Source of the DNA: Pseudomonas tohonis
GTDB taxonomy: Bacteria; Pseudomonadota; Gammaproteobacteria; Pseudomonadales; Pseudomonadaceae
Reading direction: 5' to 3'
Length of the DNA: 64,000 nucleotides
Assembly (NCBI RefSeq): GCF_012767755.2
Contig: NZ_AP023189.1
Coordinates: 1,674,001-1,738,000 of the forward strand
The position numbers and the translations under genes were made by a program. The notes below the pieces were generated by a model. It had not been told where the DNA came from. It was given only the letters and a program-made list of their open reading frames with translations, and did no database searches. How positions within the stretch are numbered: position 1 is the stretch's first letter; every line of letters begins with the position of its first letter. Shown one piece after another: positions 1-10,242 of this stretch.

Positions 1-385
1 TGGTGCCCAGTCCGACCTGGAAGCCGATGGCTTCTACGTCCAGGCCGCCTACACCCTGACCGGTGAAGCGCGTGGCTACAAAATGGGCAAGTTCGACGCC
101 ATCAAGCCTGCCAACAAGCAGACCGGCGCCTGGGAAATCTACTATCGCTACGACAGCATCTCGGCTGACAACGACGTTGCCGTGCTGGCCGCTGCCAACC
201 AGACCTTCCTGCGTGATGCCGAAGACACCGAAGCCAAGGTCCACAACATCGGTGTGAACTGGTACGCCAACGAAGCGGTGAAGATCAGCGGCATGTACAC
301 CAAGGCCAAGACCGACCACTTCACCAACCGTGTGGGTGATGACAGCGGCGACGGCTTCGTGGTCCGCGCCCAGTACGTGTTCTAA
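1..385 (+). CDS. Phosphate-selective porin O/P family, C-terminal part
   Basis: The reading frame is open from base 2 and ends at 385, so only about 127 C-terminal residues are present; the start lies before the window. Alternating hydrophobic/polar strands ([32 protein letters not shown]) and the terminal VRAQYVF with a final Phe are typical of an outer-membrane beta-barrel recognised by the BAM complex. The motif [10 protein letters not shown] and the short strand pattern fit the OprP/OprO family, trimeric channels for phosphate or pyrophosphate. Substrate cannot be judged because the lysine-rich constriction region is missing. A rho-independent terminator follows 27 bases after the stop. 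Confidence 0.8.
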   Translation, partial: GAQSDLEADGFYVQAAYTLTGEARGYKMGKFDAIKPANKQTGAWEIYYRYDSISADNDVAVLAAANQTFLRDAEDTEAKVHNIGVNWYANEAVKISGMYTKAKTDHFTNRVGDDSGDGFVVRAQYVF

Positions 386-411
386 GCAATACCGTTCATC
401 CGCTCCTTCTT

Positions 412-437
412 GAGCCCCGCTTCGGCGGGGCTTTTTT
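412..437 (+). terminator. Rho-independent terminator of the porin gene
   Basis: An agccccgc/gcggggct stem with a short ttc-type loop is followed by a run of six T. It lies just downstream of the porin stop codon. Confidence 0.9.
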
Positions 438-460
438 ATGGGTGCGATTCCACACGACGT

Positions 461-489
461 AGGTTGGGCCTCGTCCCTCGGCCCAACCT
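461..489. repeat. Dispersed hairpin repeat (CGTAGGTTGG type), copy 1
   Basis: Perfect 9-bp inverted repeat aggttgggc/gcccaacct with an 11-base loop, preceded by gacgt and followed by aaggcgga. Related elements with the same flanks occur near 2364, 7904, 39108 and 48288. Confidence 0.7.
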
Positions 490-510
490 AAGGCGGAGCG
501 CTCTGGGCTC

Positions 511-576
511 ATCGCGGATGAATCCGCTCCCACGCCGGGGGCGCATGCGTTGTGGGAGCGGTTTCAACCGCGAAGG
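511..576. repeat. REP pair (BIME-like)
   Basis: Two facing palindromic units, gcggatgaatccgc and gcggtttcaaccgc, each flanked by gctcccac or gtgggagc. This is the usual Pseudomonas REP arrangement. The second unit ends about 65 bases before the next gene. The same units recur at 52455 and 53340. Confidence 0.85.
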
Positions 577-642
577 AACATCGTCGATGAATTCTCTGCG
601 ACAGGCTTTTTTTCGCCGGCGCCGCAGGCCAGACTGGTCGCC

Positions 643-1776
643 ATGCCGATCCAGACCCTTTCCCGCCTTTGTGAAGTCGACGCCGCCAGCTGGGATGCCC
701 TGCTGAAGGACGACCAGCCCTTCCTGCGCCATGCCTTCCTTTCCACCCTGGAGGACAGCGGCAGCGTCGGCGGGCGCAGCGGCTGGTGGCCGGCCCATCG
801 CCTGCTGCGTGGCGCGGGTGGCGAGTTGCTCGCGGCGATGCCGGCCTACGTGAAGGCGCATTCCTATGGCGAGTACGTGTTCGACTGGGGCTGGGCCGAT
901 GCCTGCCAGCGCGCCGGCATCCCTTACTACCCCAAGCTGCTGGCCGCCGTGCCCTTCTCGCCGGTGGGGGGCGCGCGCCTGCTGGGCCATGACGAGGCCG
1001 CGGCGGCGGCACTGATCGACGAGCTGGTCCCCGAGCTGGAGGCGGCGGGGCTGTCCGGGCTGCACGTCAACTTCACCGACGCCTTCGCCGATGCCCGCCT
1101 GCAGGGCCGCGAGCACTGGCTGGAGCGCCTGGGCTGCCAGTACCACTGGCACAACCGGGGCTATCGGGACTTCCAGGACTTCCTCGACACCTTCTCCTCG
1201 CGCAAGCGCAAGCAGGTGCGCAAGGAGCGCGAGCAGGTGGCGGGGCAGGGCATCGGCTTCGAGTGGCACGAGGGGGGCGCACTGAGCGAGGCGGACTGGG
1301 ATTTCGTCTACGCCTGCTACGCCAACACCTATGAGGTGCGCGGCCAGGCGCCCTACCTGACGCGGGCGTTCTTCAGCCTGCTGGCCGAACGCATGCCCCA
1401 GGCCATTCGCGTGGTGCTGGCCAGGCAAGGCGCACGGCCGGTGGCGATGGCCTTTTCTCTGGTGGATTCGGGGGCGCTCTACGGGCGCTACTGGGGTTGC
1501 CTGGCGGAGTTCGACCGCCTGCATTTCGAAACCTGTTTCTATCAGGGCATCGACATGGCCATCGCTGGCGCGCTGCCCCGCTTCGACGCCGGTGCCCAGG
1601 GTGAGCACAAGCTGATCCGGGGGTTCGAGCCGGTGATCACCCGCTCCTGGCATTACCTCGTCCACCCCGGCCTGCGCGAGGCGGTGGCGGACTTCCTGGA
1701 GCAGGAGCGCCCCGCGATCCTCGGTTATGCCGAAGAAGCGCGGGGCCTGCTGCCGTATCGCAAGTCGGGGGAATGA
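643..1776 (+). CDS. FemAB-like / GNAT-family acyltransferase (DUF482 type)
   Basis: 377 residues from the ATG at 643, chosen because the family normally begins shortly before a WDAL segment; the frame is open further upstream, but that part runs through a REP element. The protein matches the peptidoglycan-biosynthesis/recognition family PF04339: an N-terminal SSLEDSG-like part (here FLSTLEDSGSVG), a YVFDWGWADA core, the basic segment SSRKRKQVRKERE, and a C-terminal GNAT-like fold with HLIRGFEP-type ending (HKLIRGFEPV). Such proteins are predicted to transfer an acyl or aminoacyl group in the cytoplasm; no member of this branch has a substrate I can name. It stands alone. Confidence 0.8.
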   Translation: MPIQTLSRLCEVDAASWDALLKDDQPFLRHAFLSTLEDSGSVGGRSGWWPAHRLLRGAGGELLAAMPAYVKAHSYGEYVFDWGWADACQRAGIPYYPKLLAAVPFSPVGGARLLGHDEAAAAALIDELVPELEAAGLSGLHVNFTDAFADARLQGREHWLERLGCQYHWHNRGYRDFQDFLDTFSSRKRKQVRKEREQVAGQGIGFEWHEGGALSEADWDFVYACYANTYEVRGQAPYLTRAFFSLLAERMPQAIRVVLARQGARPVAMAFSLVDSGALYGRYWGCLAEFDRLHFETCFYQGIDMAIAGALPRFDAGAQGEHKLIRGFEPVITRSWHYLVHPGLREAVADFLEQERPAILGYAEEARGLLPYRKSGE

Positions 1777-1797
1777 GCCCCCGTCTGCCGGTGGCGA

Positions 1798-2061
1798 TCA
1801 GCTGTTGCTGACGCTGCCACCCCATTCCAGGAACTTCATCTTGTGCACTTCGCCCTTGCTGTCCTCGTAGACCAGAACCACGGGTACGACGCCGGACTTG
1901 CTGGTGTTGTCGGTGCGGTAGATGACCTTCTGCACGTCCACGTTCATGCCGTAGTGGTATTCGACGGCGGTAAGGTCGGCGCCCGGCTCGCGGCTTTCGG
2001 CGGCGAATACGGCGGGGGCCAGGCTGGAGAGGACGGCGGTGACGGCGGCTGCGATTTTCAT
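1798..2061 (-). CDS. DUF2790 small secreted protein
   Basis: 87 residues with a clear Sec signal peptide (MKIAAAVTAVLSSLAPAVFA, cut after AFA near residue 20). The mature part carries the DUF2790 pattern, YHYGMNVDVQKVI..YRTD, then VVPVVLVYEDSKGEVHKMKFLEWGG. This family is nearly confined to Pseudomonas; several paralogues per genome are copper- or stress-responsive in P. aeruginosa, but function is unknown. Single gene, convergent with the upstream acyltransferase (21 bases between the stops). Confidence 0.85.
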   Translation of the reverse strand: MKIAAAVTAVLSSLAPAVFAAESREPGADLTAVEYHYGMNVDVQKVIYRTDNTSKSGVVPVVLVYEDSKGEVHKMKFLEWGGSVSNS

Positions 2062-2421
2062 GCTGATCTTTCCTCGATGGGCGGTTGGAAAGCCTCAACT
2101 GAAACCCGGTGCGCGATGGCTTCCTGCTACGGGTTTGGGTTGCTGCTTTGTACGGGGCCTATATGACCACCGCCGCTTTCATCGCGGAAATTGATGGTTG
2201 TTGTAGTCGAGATCATCGGGATTGATAGAGAGGTTTGTCGATGCGAAACCCACAGCGAGCTGCGGTTGGGACCGACATCGGAGCCTTGTACATCACCGCT
2301 GGTGGATGGGTGAAGCGGCATCCACCCCACGTGTGCGCCGCCTCGGGGTCGCCCGTGACGTAGGGTGGAGGTCGCTCTTTACCTCCACCGTGCGGAGGTC
2401 GGGCCTGGGCTCGGGCTGCGC
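2062..2421. other. Intergenic region with two hairpin repeats
   Basis: 360 bases without a convincing gene. It holds the promoter of the DUF2790 gene and two perfect inverted repeats, ggtggatg/catccacc at 2301-2326 and ggtggaggt/acctccacc at 2364-2389. The second matches the element at 7904 almost base for base, including its T-rich loop. No T-tract terminator for the ABC transporter gene is visible. Confidence 0.6.
2364..2389. repeat. Dispersed hairpin repeat, copy 2
   Basis: Perfect 9-bp inverted repeat ggtggaggt/acctccacc with loop cgctcttt, preceded by cgtag and followed by a gcgga-type flank. Same element as at 7904-7929. Confidence 0.75.
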
Positions 2422-4251
<1,830 letters not shown>

Positions 4252-4274
4252 CCTTCGGGTCCTTGTCGCGGGGA

Positions 4275-4299
4275 GCGGCCCGCCAGGCTGGCGGGCCGC
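4275..4299. other. 25-base GC palindrome between ppiA and the ABC gene
   Basis: Perfect 12-bp inverted repeat gcggcccgccag/ctggcgggccgc around one central base. No T-run follows on the minus strand, so it is not a standard terminator; it may protect or attenuate the ppiA transcript. Confidence 0.5.
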
Positions 4300-4305
4300 C
4301 GTGGT

Positions 4306-4860
4306 TCAGAGCCGCTTGGCGGAGAGGATCACCACCGGTTGCAGCGGAACGTTCTGGTGCATGCCACGGTTGCCGGTGGGCACGTTGGCGATCTGGTCGA
4401 CCACCTCGAGGCCGCGCACCACCTTGCCGAACACGGCGTAGCCGAAACCGCGGGCGCCGTGGTCCAGGGCCGGATTGTCGCGGTGGTTGATGAAGAACTG
4501 GCTGGTGGCCGAGTCGGTGGCCTGGGTACGTGCCATGGCGATGGTGCCGCGCACGTTGTGCAGGCCGTTGTCGGCTTCGTTCTTGATCGATGCGCGGGTC
4601 TTCTTCTCGTTCATGGACGCGTCCATGCCGCCGCCCTGGATCATGAAGCCGGGGATCACACGGTGGAACACGGTGCCGTCATAGAAGCCGGCGTCCACGT
4701 AGTCGAGGAAGTTCTTCACGGTGATCGGCGCCTTGGCGTCGTCGAGTTCCAGCTCGATCTCGCCGGCCGAGGTGTTGATCAGCACGTGGGGCTTGTCGGC
4801 GGCCATGAGGTTGGCGGTGAACAGCAGGGCGCAGGCCGCGAGGGCGATTTTCTTCAGCAT
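4306..4860 (-). CDS. ppiA: Periplasmic cyclophilin-type peptidyl-prolyl isomerase
   Basis: About 184 residues from the ATG at 4860; a second ATG at 4866 overlaps the stop of the upstream hydrolase gene as ATGA. The Shine-Dalgarno aagga lies 9 bases before 4860 but only 3 before 4866, so I prefer 4860. A signal peptide ([20 protein letters not shown]) sends it to the periplasm. The cyclophilin core is clear: [16 protein letters not shown] with the catalytic Arg, SATSQFFIN, and [16 protein letters not shown]. It speeds cis-trans isomerisation of proline bonds in exported proteins. Translational coupling to the upstream hydrolase is probable. Confidence 0.95.
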   Translation of the reverse strand: MLKKIALAACALLFTANLMAADKPHVLINTSAGEIELELDDAKAPITVKNFLDYVDAGFYDGTVFHRVIPGFMIQGGGMDASMNEKKTRASIKNEADNGLHNVRGTIAMARTQATDSATSQFFINHRDNPALDHGARGFGYAVFGKVVRGLEVVDQIANVPTGNRGMHQNVPLQPVVILSAKRL

Positions 4861-4862
4861 TG

Positions 4863-5663
4863 TCATCGTTCCTTGTTGGCCTCGACTTCTTCGAGGAAGC
4901 CGAGGAGGGTGGCGTTGAAGCGTTGTGGTTGGTCCAGCGGTGTGGCGTGGCGGGAGTCTTCGATGACCACCAGGCGCGCATTGGGCATTTCCCTGACATA
5001 GGCCTCCTTCTGCGCGACCGGGGTGTAGTCGCGGTCGGCCGTGATCACCAGCGTAGGACAGGTGATGCGGCCGAGGCGTTCCCGCACGCCCCAACCGATG
5101 ATGGCGTCGAGGGAGGCGAGGTAGGCACGCTTGTCGTTCTGCGGCCAGCGCTCTTCCACCTTGCGTCGCAGCTCGGCCTGTTCAGGGCGGGGGAACAGCA
5201 GGCGGGCCAGGGCCTTGGCGATGGTGTCCAGGCTCATCAGGCGCGAGAGGGTCCAGCGCCGGGCGATCTCCCAGTAGTCGCGCGGGGTCTTCGGCTTCAC
5301 CTCGGGCCCGCTGTTGACGATGGTCAGGCTCCTGAGCAGTTCGGGGCGGTCGACGCCGAGCTGGAAGCCGATCATGCCGCCCATGCTGATGCCCACCAGG
5401 TGCACGGGTGGCAGTTGCAGGTGTCCGATCAGGGCGGCGACGTCATCGGCGAAGTCCGCGATGGCGTAGGGGCCCTCGGGCTTGTCGGAGCGGCCGTGGC
5501 CGCGCACGTCGAGGGCGATCACCCGGTAGCGGGCGGCGAGCACCGGCACCTGGTATTCCCAGTCGCGGGTGCTGGAGCCGAGGCCGTGCACCAGCAGCAG
5601 GGGCGCGCCCTGGCCGTATTCCTCGTAGTGCAGCTGGCAACCGTCGTTGTCGAACCAGGGCAT
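4863..5663 (-). CDS. Alpha/beta-fold hydrolase
   Basis: 266 residues. The fold is shown by [14 protein letters not shown] (oxyanion region), the nucleophile elbow GISMGG with Ser93, an acid in [12 protein letters not shown] and the histidine in [12 protein letters not shown], giving a full Ser-Asp-His triad. There is no signal peptide, so it acts in the cytoplasm. Similar enzymes include 3-oxoadipate enol-lactonase-like and haloperoxidase-like hydrolases; the substrate is not predictable. The stop codon overlaps the first possible start of ppiA by four bases, and a LysR gene lies just upstream on the same strand. Confidence 0.9.
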   Translation of the reverse strand: MPWFDNDGCQLHYEEYGQGAPLLLVHGLGSSTRDWEYQVPVLAARYRVIALDVRGHGRSDKPEGPYAIADFADDVAALIGHLQLPPVHLVGISMGGMIGFQLGVDRPELLRSLTIVNSGPEVKPKTPRDYWEIARRWTLSRLMSLDTIAKALARLLFPRPEQAELRRKVEERWPQNDKRAYLASLDAIIGWGVRERLGRITCPTLVITADRDYTPVAQKEAYVREMPNARLVVIEDSRHATPLDQPQRFNATLLGFLEEVEANKER

Positions 5664-5676
5664 GGGCGTCTCTCCC

Positions 5677-6603
5677 TCAGGCGTTGGGCAGGGGGGCGGC
5701 GAAGGGCGCGTTGAGCGGCGCCGAGTCGAAGGTCTTGATCAGCTCGACGAGGATCTGCGAGGCCGGGCCGAGCGCCTTCTCTTTGTTGGCGTAGAGGAAG
5801 AAGCCGGGGTGCCGGGTGCCGCCCTGGTCCATGGGCAGCGGCTTGAGCAGGCCTTCCTTGAGTTCGCGCTCGATGATGTGGCGTGGCAGCCAGGCGAAGC
5901 CCAGGCCGTTGCTGACGAAGTTGGCGGCGGTGGCCAGGCTGCCCACCGTCCAGCGTTGCTCGGCGCCGAGCCAGCCGACATCGCGCGGCTGGGTGCGGCC
6001 GGAGTCGCGGATCACCACCTGCAGCTGGGTTTCCAGGTCCTGGAAGGTGACGTCGCGCTGCAGGCGGTGCAGCGGGTGGTCGGGGTGGGCGACGGCGACG
6101 AACTCGACGTTGCACAGCTCGGTGCCCAGGTAGCCGGGGATGTTGAGGCCGGTGATGGCGAGGTCGGCGGTGCCTTCGAGCAGCACTTCCTCGACGCCGG
6201 AAAGCACTTCCTCGCGCAGGCGCACGCGGCAGCCGCGGCTCTGCGGCATGAAGGCGGCCAGGGCGCGCAGCAGGCGCGCAGTGGGGTAGGCGGCATCCAC
6301 CACCAGGCGCACCTCGGCTTCCCAGCCCTGTTCCATGTGGTGGGCGAGTTCCTCCAGCTGGCTGGCGGACTTGACCAGTTGCCGCGAGCGCCGCAGCAGC
6401 ACCTCGCCGGCCTCTGTGAGCACGGCCTTGCGTCCGTCGATGCGCAGCAGCGGTACGCCCAGTTGTTCCTGCATGCGGGCCACGGTGTAGCTGACCGACG
6501 ACTGCGAACGGTGGGTGGCCTCCGCCGCCTGGGCGAAGCCGCCGTGGTCGACCACCGCCTGCAGGGTCCGCCACTGATCCAGGGTTACCCGGGGCGCTTT
6601 CAT
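5677..6603 (-). CDS. LysR-family transcriptional regulator
   Basis: 308 residues. N-terminal winged helix-turn-helix (LDQWRTLQAVVDHGGFAQAAEATHRSQSSVSYTVARMQEQLG, within residues 8-50) and a C-terminal periplasmic-binding-like effector domain. It ends 13 bases before the hydrolase gene and probably heads the LysR-hydrolase-ppiA unit. Divergent from the small secreted protein gene at 6708, the usual geometry for local control by a LysR protein. Matches the position of PA3225 as I recall it; an effector cannot be named. Confidence 0.93.
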   Translation of the reverse strand: MKAPRVTLDQWRTLQAVVDHGGFAQAAEATHRSQSSVSYTVARMQEQLGVPLLRIDGRKAVLTEAGEVLLRRSRQLVKSASQLEELAHHMEQGWEAEVRLVVDAAYPTARLLRALAAFMPQSRGCRVRLREEVLSGVEEVLLEGTADLAITGLNIPGYLGTELCNVEFVAVAHPDHPLHRLQRDVTFQDLETQLQVVIRDSGRTQPRDVGWLGAEQRWTVGSLATAANFVSNGLGFAWLPRHIIERELKEGLLKPLPMDQGGTRHPGFFLYANKEKALGPASQILVELIKTFDSAPLNAPFAAPLPNA

Positions 6604-6707
6604 GCCTTGCTCCTTCTTCTTGTGTATCGGTCAGGAAACATGCGGCCGTGCCGATGACCTCGCCTGACGCTCTGTGTAAGCTGGCGGTCCCGCGCTGGAG
6701 ACCTCCA

Positions 6708-7022
6708 ATGAAAAGAACGCTCTGTGCCCTGCTGGCCTGCCTGCCCGTCGCCGCCTTCGCCTACCCCATCGAGGTGGAGAAGCAATACAACGGTAGCGAG
6801 ATCACCTACACGACCGATGACATCGATCACAACATGGGTTCGATCAACGTCTACAACCTGGGCGAGGCCCGCGCCGAATGCACGGTGCGCTTCACCAACG
6901 GCCCGGAGACCCCGAAGATCCGTCGTGCGGTGATCGAGGGTGGCAAGAGCGTCTACCTCACCGCCAAGTTCAACCGCAGCATCATCCGTCTGCGCATCGG
7001 CCTCACCTGCAAGCCTGCCTAG
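6708..7022 (+). CDS. Small secreted protein of unknown function (PA3224-like)
   Basis: 104 residues from the ATG at 6708, which begins a normal signal peptide (MKRTLCALLACLPVAAFA, cut before YPIEVEK). The mature part is about 86 residues with strands (GSINVYNLG, AECTVRFTNG, RRAVIEGGKSVYLTAKF) and two cysteines that could form one disulfide, suggesting a small beta-sandwich in the periplasm. No enzyme motif is visible. Divergent from the LysR gene and 172 bases upstream of azoR, so it may share their control. Confidence 0.8.
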   Translation: MKRTLCALLACLPVAAFAYPIEVEKQYNGSEITYTTDDIDHNMGSINVYNLGEARAECTVRFTNGPETPKIRRAVIEGGKSVYLTAKFNRSIIRLRIGLTCKPA

Positions 7023-7150
7023 GCGAAAACTCCTAAAAGGACGTCAGCACAAGGCTCAAGCCTAGTGAGGGCTTCTTTATAAATCAATTTTGTCGATTGT
7101 TAGTAGCGGATTAATTCGCTTTTTTATCGAATTGTGTCTGGATAACCTGC

Positions 7151-7187
7151 GCTCCATCGAATCCCCACCCCTACAGATCGATGGAGC
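7151..7187 (+). promoter_or_regulatory. Inverted repeat covering the azoR ribosome-binding site
   Basis: Perfect 10-bp arms gctccatcga (7151-7160) and tcgatggagc (7178-7187) with a 17-base spacer. The right arm contains the ggag Shine-Dalgarno of azoR (7182-7185). As RNA it would hide the ribosome-binding site; as DNA it could be a dimeric-repressor operator. Confidence 0.65.
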
Positions 7188-7194
7188 AGCAAAC

Positions 7195-7794
7195 ATGTCC
7201 AACGTCCTCGTGATCGAAAGCAGCGCCCGCCAGCAGGGTTCCATTTCCCGCGACCTGACCCAGGCGTTCCTCGCCCAGTGGAAGGCCGCCCATCCGGCTG
7301 ACCGGATCACCGTCCGCGACCTGGCCGTGGAGCAGGTGCCGCACCTGGACGCCGATCTGCTCGGTGGCTGGATGAAACCTGCCGACCAGCACAGCGAGAC
7401 CGAGAAGGCCGCCCTGGAGCGCTCCAACCTGCTGACCGAGGAGCTGCTGGCCGCCGACGTGCTGGTGCTGGCCGCGCCCATGTACAACTTCGCCATCCCC
7501 AGCACCCTGAAGGCCTGGCTGGACCACGTGCTGCGTGCGGGGGTCACCTTCAAGTACACCGAGACCGGCCCCCAGGGCCTGCTCACCGGCAAGCGCGCCT
7601 ATGTGCTGACCGCCCGTGGCGGCGTCTACGCCGGCGGCCCGTTCGATCACCAGGAGCCCTACCTGCGCCAGGCGCTGGGTTTCATCGGCATCCACGATGT
7701 GTCCTTCATCCATGCCGAGGGCATGAACATGGGCACCGAGTTCCAGGAAAAGGGCATCGCCCAGGCCAAGGCGCTGGTCGCCAAGGTCGCCTGA
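7195..7794 (+). CDS. azoR: FMN-dependent NADH-azoreductase
   Basis: 199 residues from the ATG at 7195, the normal AzoR length. Flavodoxin-like fold with the FMN phosphate loop ESSARQQGSISR near the N terminus, the isoalloxazine-contacting segment LAAPMYNFAIPSTLKAWLDHVLRAG, and TARGGVYAGGPFDHQEPYLRQALGFIGI. The cytosolic dimer reduces quinones and azo compounds with NAD(P)H and contributes to oxidative or electrophile defence. The position fits azoR3 (PA3223) next to a LysR block. The leader contains an inverted repeat that includes the Shine-Dalgarno, and a strong terminator follows, so it is transcribed alone. Confidence 0.95.
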   Translation: MSNVLVIESSARQQGSISRDLTQAFLAQWKAAHPADRITVRDLAVEQVPHLDADLLGGWMKPADQHSETEKAALERSNLLTEELLAADVLVLAAPMYNFAIPSTLKAWLDHVLRAGVTFKYTETGPQGLLTGKRAYVLTARGGVYAGGPFDHQEPYLRQALGFIGIHDVSFIHAEGMNMGTEFQEKGIAQAKALVAKVA

Positions 7795-7833
7795 GGCTCC
7801 ACCGTTTCACCCGCTCCTTTGTGCATATCCCTT

Positions 7834-7859
7834 GCCCGGCCCCATGGCCGGGCTTTTTT
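7834..7859 (+). terminator. Rho-independent terminator of azoR
   Basis: Stem gcccggcc/ggccgggc with a short loop followed by six T. It lies 40 bases after the azoR stop. Confidence 0.92.
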
Positions 7860-7903
7860 ATGGGTGCGCGAAAGGCCCCTGCACGGTGGCAGCCCGGGCG
7901 TAG

Positions 7904-7929
7904 GGTGGAGGTCGCTTTTTACCTCCACC
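7904..7929. repeat. Dispersed hairpin repeat, copy 3
   Basis: ggtggaggt/acctccacc with loop cgcttttt, flanked by gcgtag on the left and aggcgga on the right. Nearly identical to 2364-2389. Confidence 0.75.
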
Positions 7930-8135
7930 AGGCGGAGTTGAGACGGGAGCGGCAGCATGGGTTTCGCTTCGCTCGCGGAACGCCGCCCGATCCATCCTGC
8001 GGGCTGGATTGGGGAGGGTGCCGCTTTCAGGCCCGTCGATGCCGGGTTGGTCCCAGCGGGCCCGCAGGTGGGTGGGTAAGCTTTCCCTGTTGGCGATGAG
8101 CGGGTATTTTCGCCGGCTGCTATCCGAGGCCTGCC

Positions 8136-8180
8136 ATGTCTTCTTCGTCGTTCATCCCCTCCGTCGCGGTGTGCCCGTGA
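8136..8180 (+). other. Possible 14-codon leader ORF coupled to rarD
   Basis: ATG at 8136 has a gagg Shine-Dalgarno (8126-8129) six bases upstream and encodes MSSSSFIPSVAVCP. Its TGA (8178-8180) overlaps the GTG (8177-8179) that best fits the rarD start. No ribosome-binding site precedes that GTG, so re-initiation is plausible. Not proven to be translated. Confidence 0.4.
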
Positions 8181-9091
8181 GGCTGTCCGGGCGCGGGGTC
8201 GCGCTGTCACTCACCGCATCGGTGCTGTTCGCTCTGATGCCCGGCTACGTGCGCGAGCTGGCACCGCTCGATGGTGTGCAGATCTTCGCCCAGCGGGTGC
8301 TCTGGTCGATTCCGGCGGTGTTGCTGCTGGTGGCGCTGATGGGGCAGTGGGCGGTGCTGCGCGAGGTGCTCGTGCGCCTGCGCCGGGAACCGCTGCTGCT
8401 GGCGGCCTTGCCGTTGGCCGCGCTGTTGATCGGGCTGCAGTGGGGCCTGTTCCTCTGGGCGCCGCTAGAGGGGCGGATGCTGGAGGTTTCCCTCGGTTAT
8501 TTCCTGCTGCCGCTGGTGATGGTGCTCTGTGGGCGCCTTTTCTATAACGAGCGCTTGCGGCCGTTGCAGTTGCTGGCGGTGCTTTGTGCCGTGGCCGGGG
8601 TGCTCCACGAGCTGTGGATGACCCGGGCGTTTTCCTGGCTGACCCTGGTCACCGCGCTGGGCTACCCGCCGTATTTCATGCTGCGCCGCTGGATGCGCCT
8701 GGACGCGTTGTCCGGCTTCATCCTGGAGATGGCGATGCTGGCGCCACTGGCGGCCTGGCTGATCATCGCCCACGGGCCGGAGGGCGCGTTCTTCCAGGCC
8801 CCGCAACTGTGGTGGCTGATTCCCGGGCTGGGCCTGCTGGGCACCCTGGCCTTCGCCGCGATGATGGCGTCCAGCCGGCTGCTGCCGTTGGGGCTGTTCG
8901 GCATCCTCAGCTACGTCGAGCCGGTGCTGCTGTTCGCCGTGGCGGTGGCGTTCCTGGGCGAGGCGTTCGACCCGGCGCAGTTCTGGACCTACCTGCCGAT
9001 CTGGCTGGCGGTGCTGCTGATCGGCTGGGACAGCGCCCAGCTGCTGCGCAAGCAGGCGCGCCAGGAGCGGGCGAACCGGGCCCTCAGCTGA
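8177..9091 (+). CDS. rarD: EamA-family permease, RarD type
   Basis: 304 residues from the GTG at 8177, chosen because RarD proteins begin a few residues before GVALSLTASVLFAL; the frame is open further upstream but that extension is charged and not family-like. About ten membrane helices follow, including VLLLVALMGQWAVL, LLLAALPLAALLIGLQWGLF and LFGILSYVEPVLLFAVAVAF, with the RarD-like QRVLWSIP after helix 1. Members are inner-membrane drug/metabolite transporters whose substrate is mostly unknown. Its 3' end overlaps the converging Nudix gene by eight bases. Confidence 0.85.
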   Translation: MRLSGRGVALSLTASVLFALMPGYVRELAPLDGVQIFAQRVLWSIPAVLLLVALMGQWAVLREVLVRLRREPLLLAALPLAALLIGLQWGLFLWAPLEGRMLEVSLGYFLLPLVMVLCGRLFYNERLRPLQLLAVLCAVAGVLHELWMTRAFSWLTLVTALGYPPYFMLRRWMRLDALSGFILEMAMLAPLAAWLIIAHGPEGAFFQAPQLWWLIPGLGLLGTLAFAAMMASSRLLPLGLFGILSYVEPVLLFAVAVAFLGEAFDPAQFWTYLPIWLAVLLIGWDSAQLLRKQARQERANRALS

Positions 9092-9500
9092 GGGCGTTGG
9101 CGGCCTGGTGCTCGGCCAGTGCGGCCAGCACCTGGTCGCGCAACAGGGGCGCGAGCTCGGCCGGCGGGGTCGCGCCCGGGGCCAGCCAGGCCAGTTCCTC
9201 CAGCTCTGCCGCCGCCTCCACCGGGTGCGGCAGGCGGGCGACGAAGATTTCCGCATCCACCCAGGTATCGGGCTCGTTGGCGGCCGGCGCGCGGAAGCGG
9301 CCGAGCGGCTGCAGCGCGCTGGCGTCCATCTGCAGGTCGAGTTCTTCGTGCAGTTCCCGTTGCAGGGCGGCGAGGGCGGACTCGCCCGCTTCGCGCTTGC
9401 CGCCGGGCAGCATGAAGGCCCGGGTGCCGCGCTTGCGCACCAGCAGCAGGCGGTGGGAGTCGTCGAGCAGGCAGGCGGCGGAGAGGATCAGGGTGGTCAT
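9084..9500 (-). CDS. Nudix hydrolase
   Basis: 138 residues, a minimal Nudix domain. The Nudix box is complete, GGKREAGESALAALQRELHEEL, with the expected glycine, RE and EE metal-binding residues near positions 33-55. Such enzymes split nucleoside diphosphates linked to another moiety; the short MutT-like size fits a nucleotide-pool or NADH/ADP-ribose pyrophosphatase, not resolved here. It starts inside the last codons of the RibD-like gene (4-base ATGA overlap at 9497-9500), so the two are co-translated, and it converges on rarD. Confidence 0.9.
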   Translation of the reverse strand: MTTLILSAACLLDDSHRLLLVRKRGTRAFMLPGGKREAGESALAALQRELHEELDLQMDASALQPLGRFRAPAANEPDTWVDAEIFVARLPHPVEAAAELEELAWLAPGATPPAELAPLLRDQVLAALAEHQAANALS

Positions 9501-10042
9501 GTGACGGGGGCTTCCGGCAGCAGTTTGTAGTGCAGCTGCACCACGCCGGTGCTGAAGCTGCGTTGTTCGTGGAGTTGCAGGCGGCGCTCAAGGCCGGTGG
9601 CGAACATCTGGATGCCGGCGCCGAGCAGGTGCGGGATGAGGCTGACGATCAGTTCGTCGATCAGGCCCGCCGCATAGCAGGTGCCGGCCAGCGAACCGCC
9701 GCCCACCAGCCAGACGCGCTGGCAGCCGGCCTCGGCGAGGTCGGCCAGGGCTTCGGCCGGGGTGCTGTGGGCGATCCGCACCTGCGGCGCTGCCGGCTCC
9801 AGCTCCGCGCGGGTCAGCACGGTACAGGGCTTGCCGGGGTAGGGCCAGGCCCCGCCCATGGCCAGCACCGTCTCGTAGGTGCCGCGTCCCATCAGCAGGC
9901 CGTCGACGCTGTCGTAGAAGGCGCCGTAGCCATGATCGTCGCCGGACTGTTCCACCGGATGCAGCCAGTCGACGCTGCCGTCGGGGCGGGCGATGTAGCC
10001 GTCCAGGCTGGCGGCGACGTAGTAGATCAGCGATGCACTCAT
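9497..10042 (-). CDS. RibD C-terminal / dihydrofolate reductase-like protein
   Basis: 181 residues from the ATG at 10042. DHFR-like fold: SLDGYIARPDGSVDWL near the N terminus, DGLLMGRGTYETVLAMG, and the NADPH-binding VWLVGGGSLAGTCYAAGLIDELIVSLIPHLLGAG. These stand-alone RibD_C proteins (YwjB/YyaP type) are probably NADPH-dependent reductases, but true substrates are unknown. First gene of a two-gene unit with the Nudix hydrolase. Confidence 0.9.
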   Translation of the reverse strand: MSASLIYYVAASLDGYIARPDGSVDWLHPVEQSGDDHGYGAFYDSVDGLLMGRGTYETVLAMGGAWPYPGKPCTVLTRAELEPAAPQVRIAHSTPAEALADLAEAGCQRVWLVGGGSLAGTCYAAGLIDELIVSLIPHLLGAGIQMFATGLERRLQLHEQRSFSTGVVQLHYKLLPEAPVT

Positions 10043-10242
10043 GCGGGGCTCCGACGGATGGGCTGTGCCGGCGGTGAAATCCGTCGGGGACTGAAGCGTT
10101 TGGAGTGGAGCACGGCCCCTTGGGTTCAGCAATCGCCGCAACGTCGGGAAATTGCCGCGAGGCGCACAGAATTCGGGCGTTCGGGCGCGACAACCGTTAA
10201 CCTATGCAGCTGTTTTTCAAGCTTTCGATCGAGGTAGCACCC

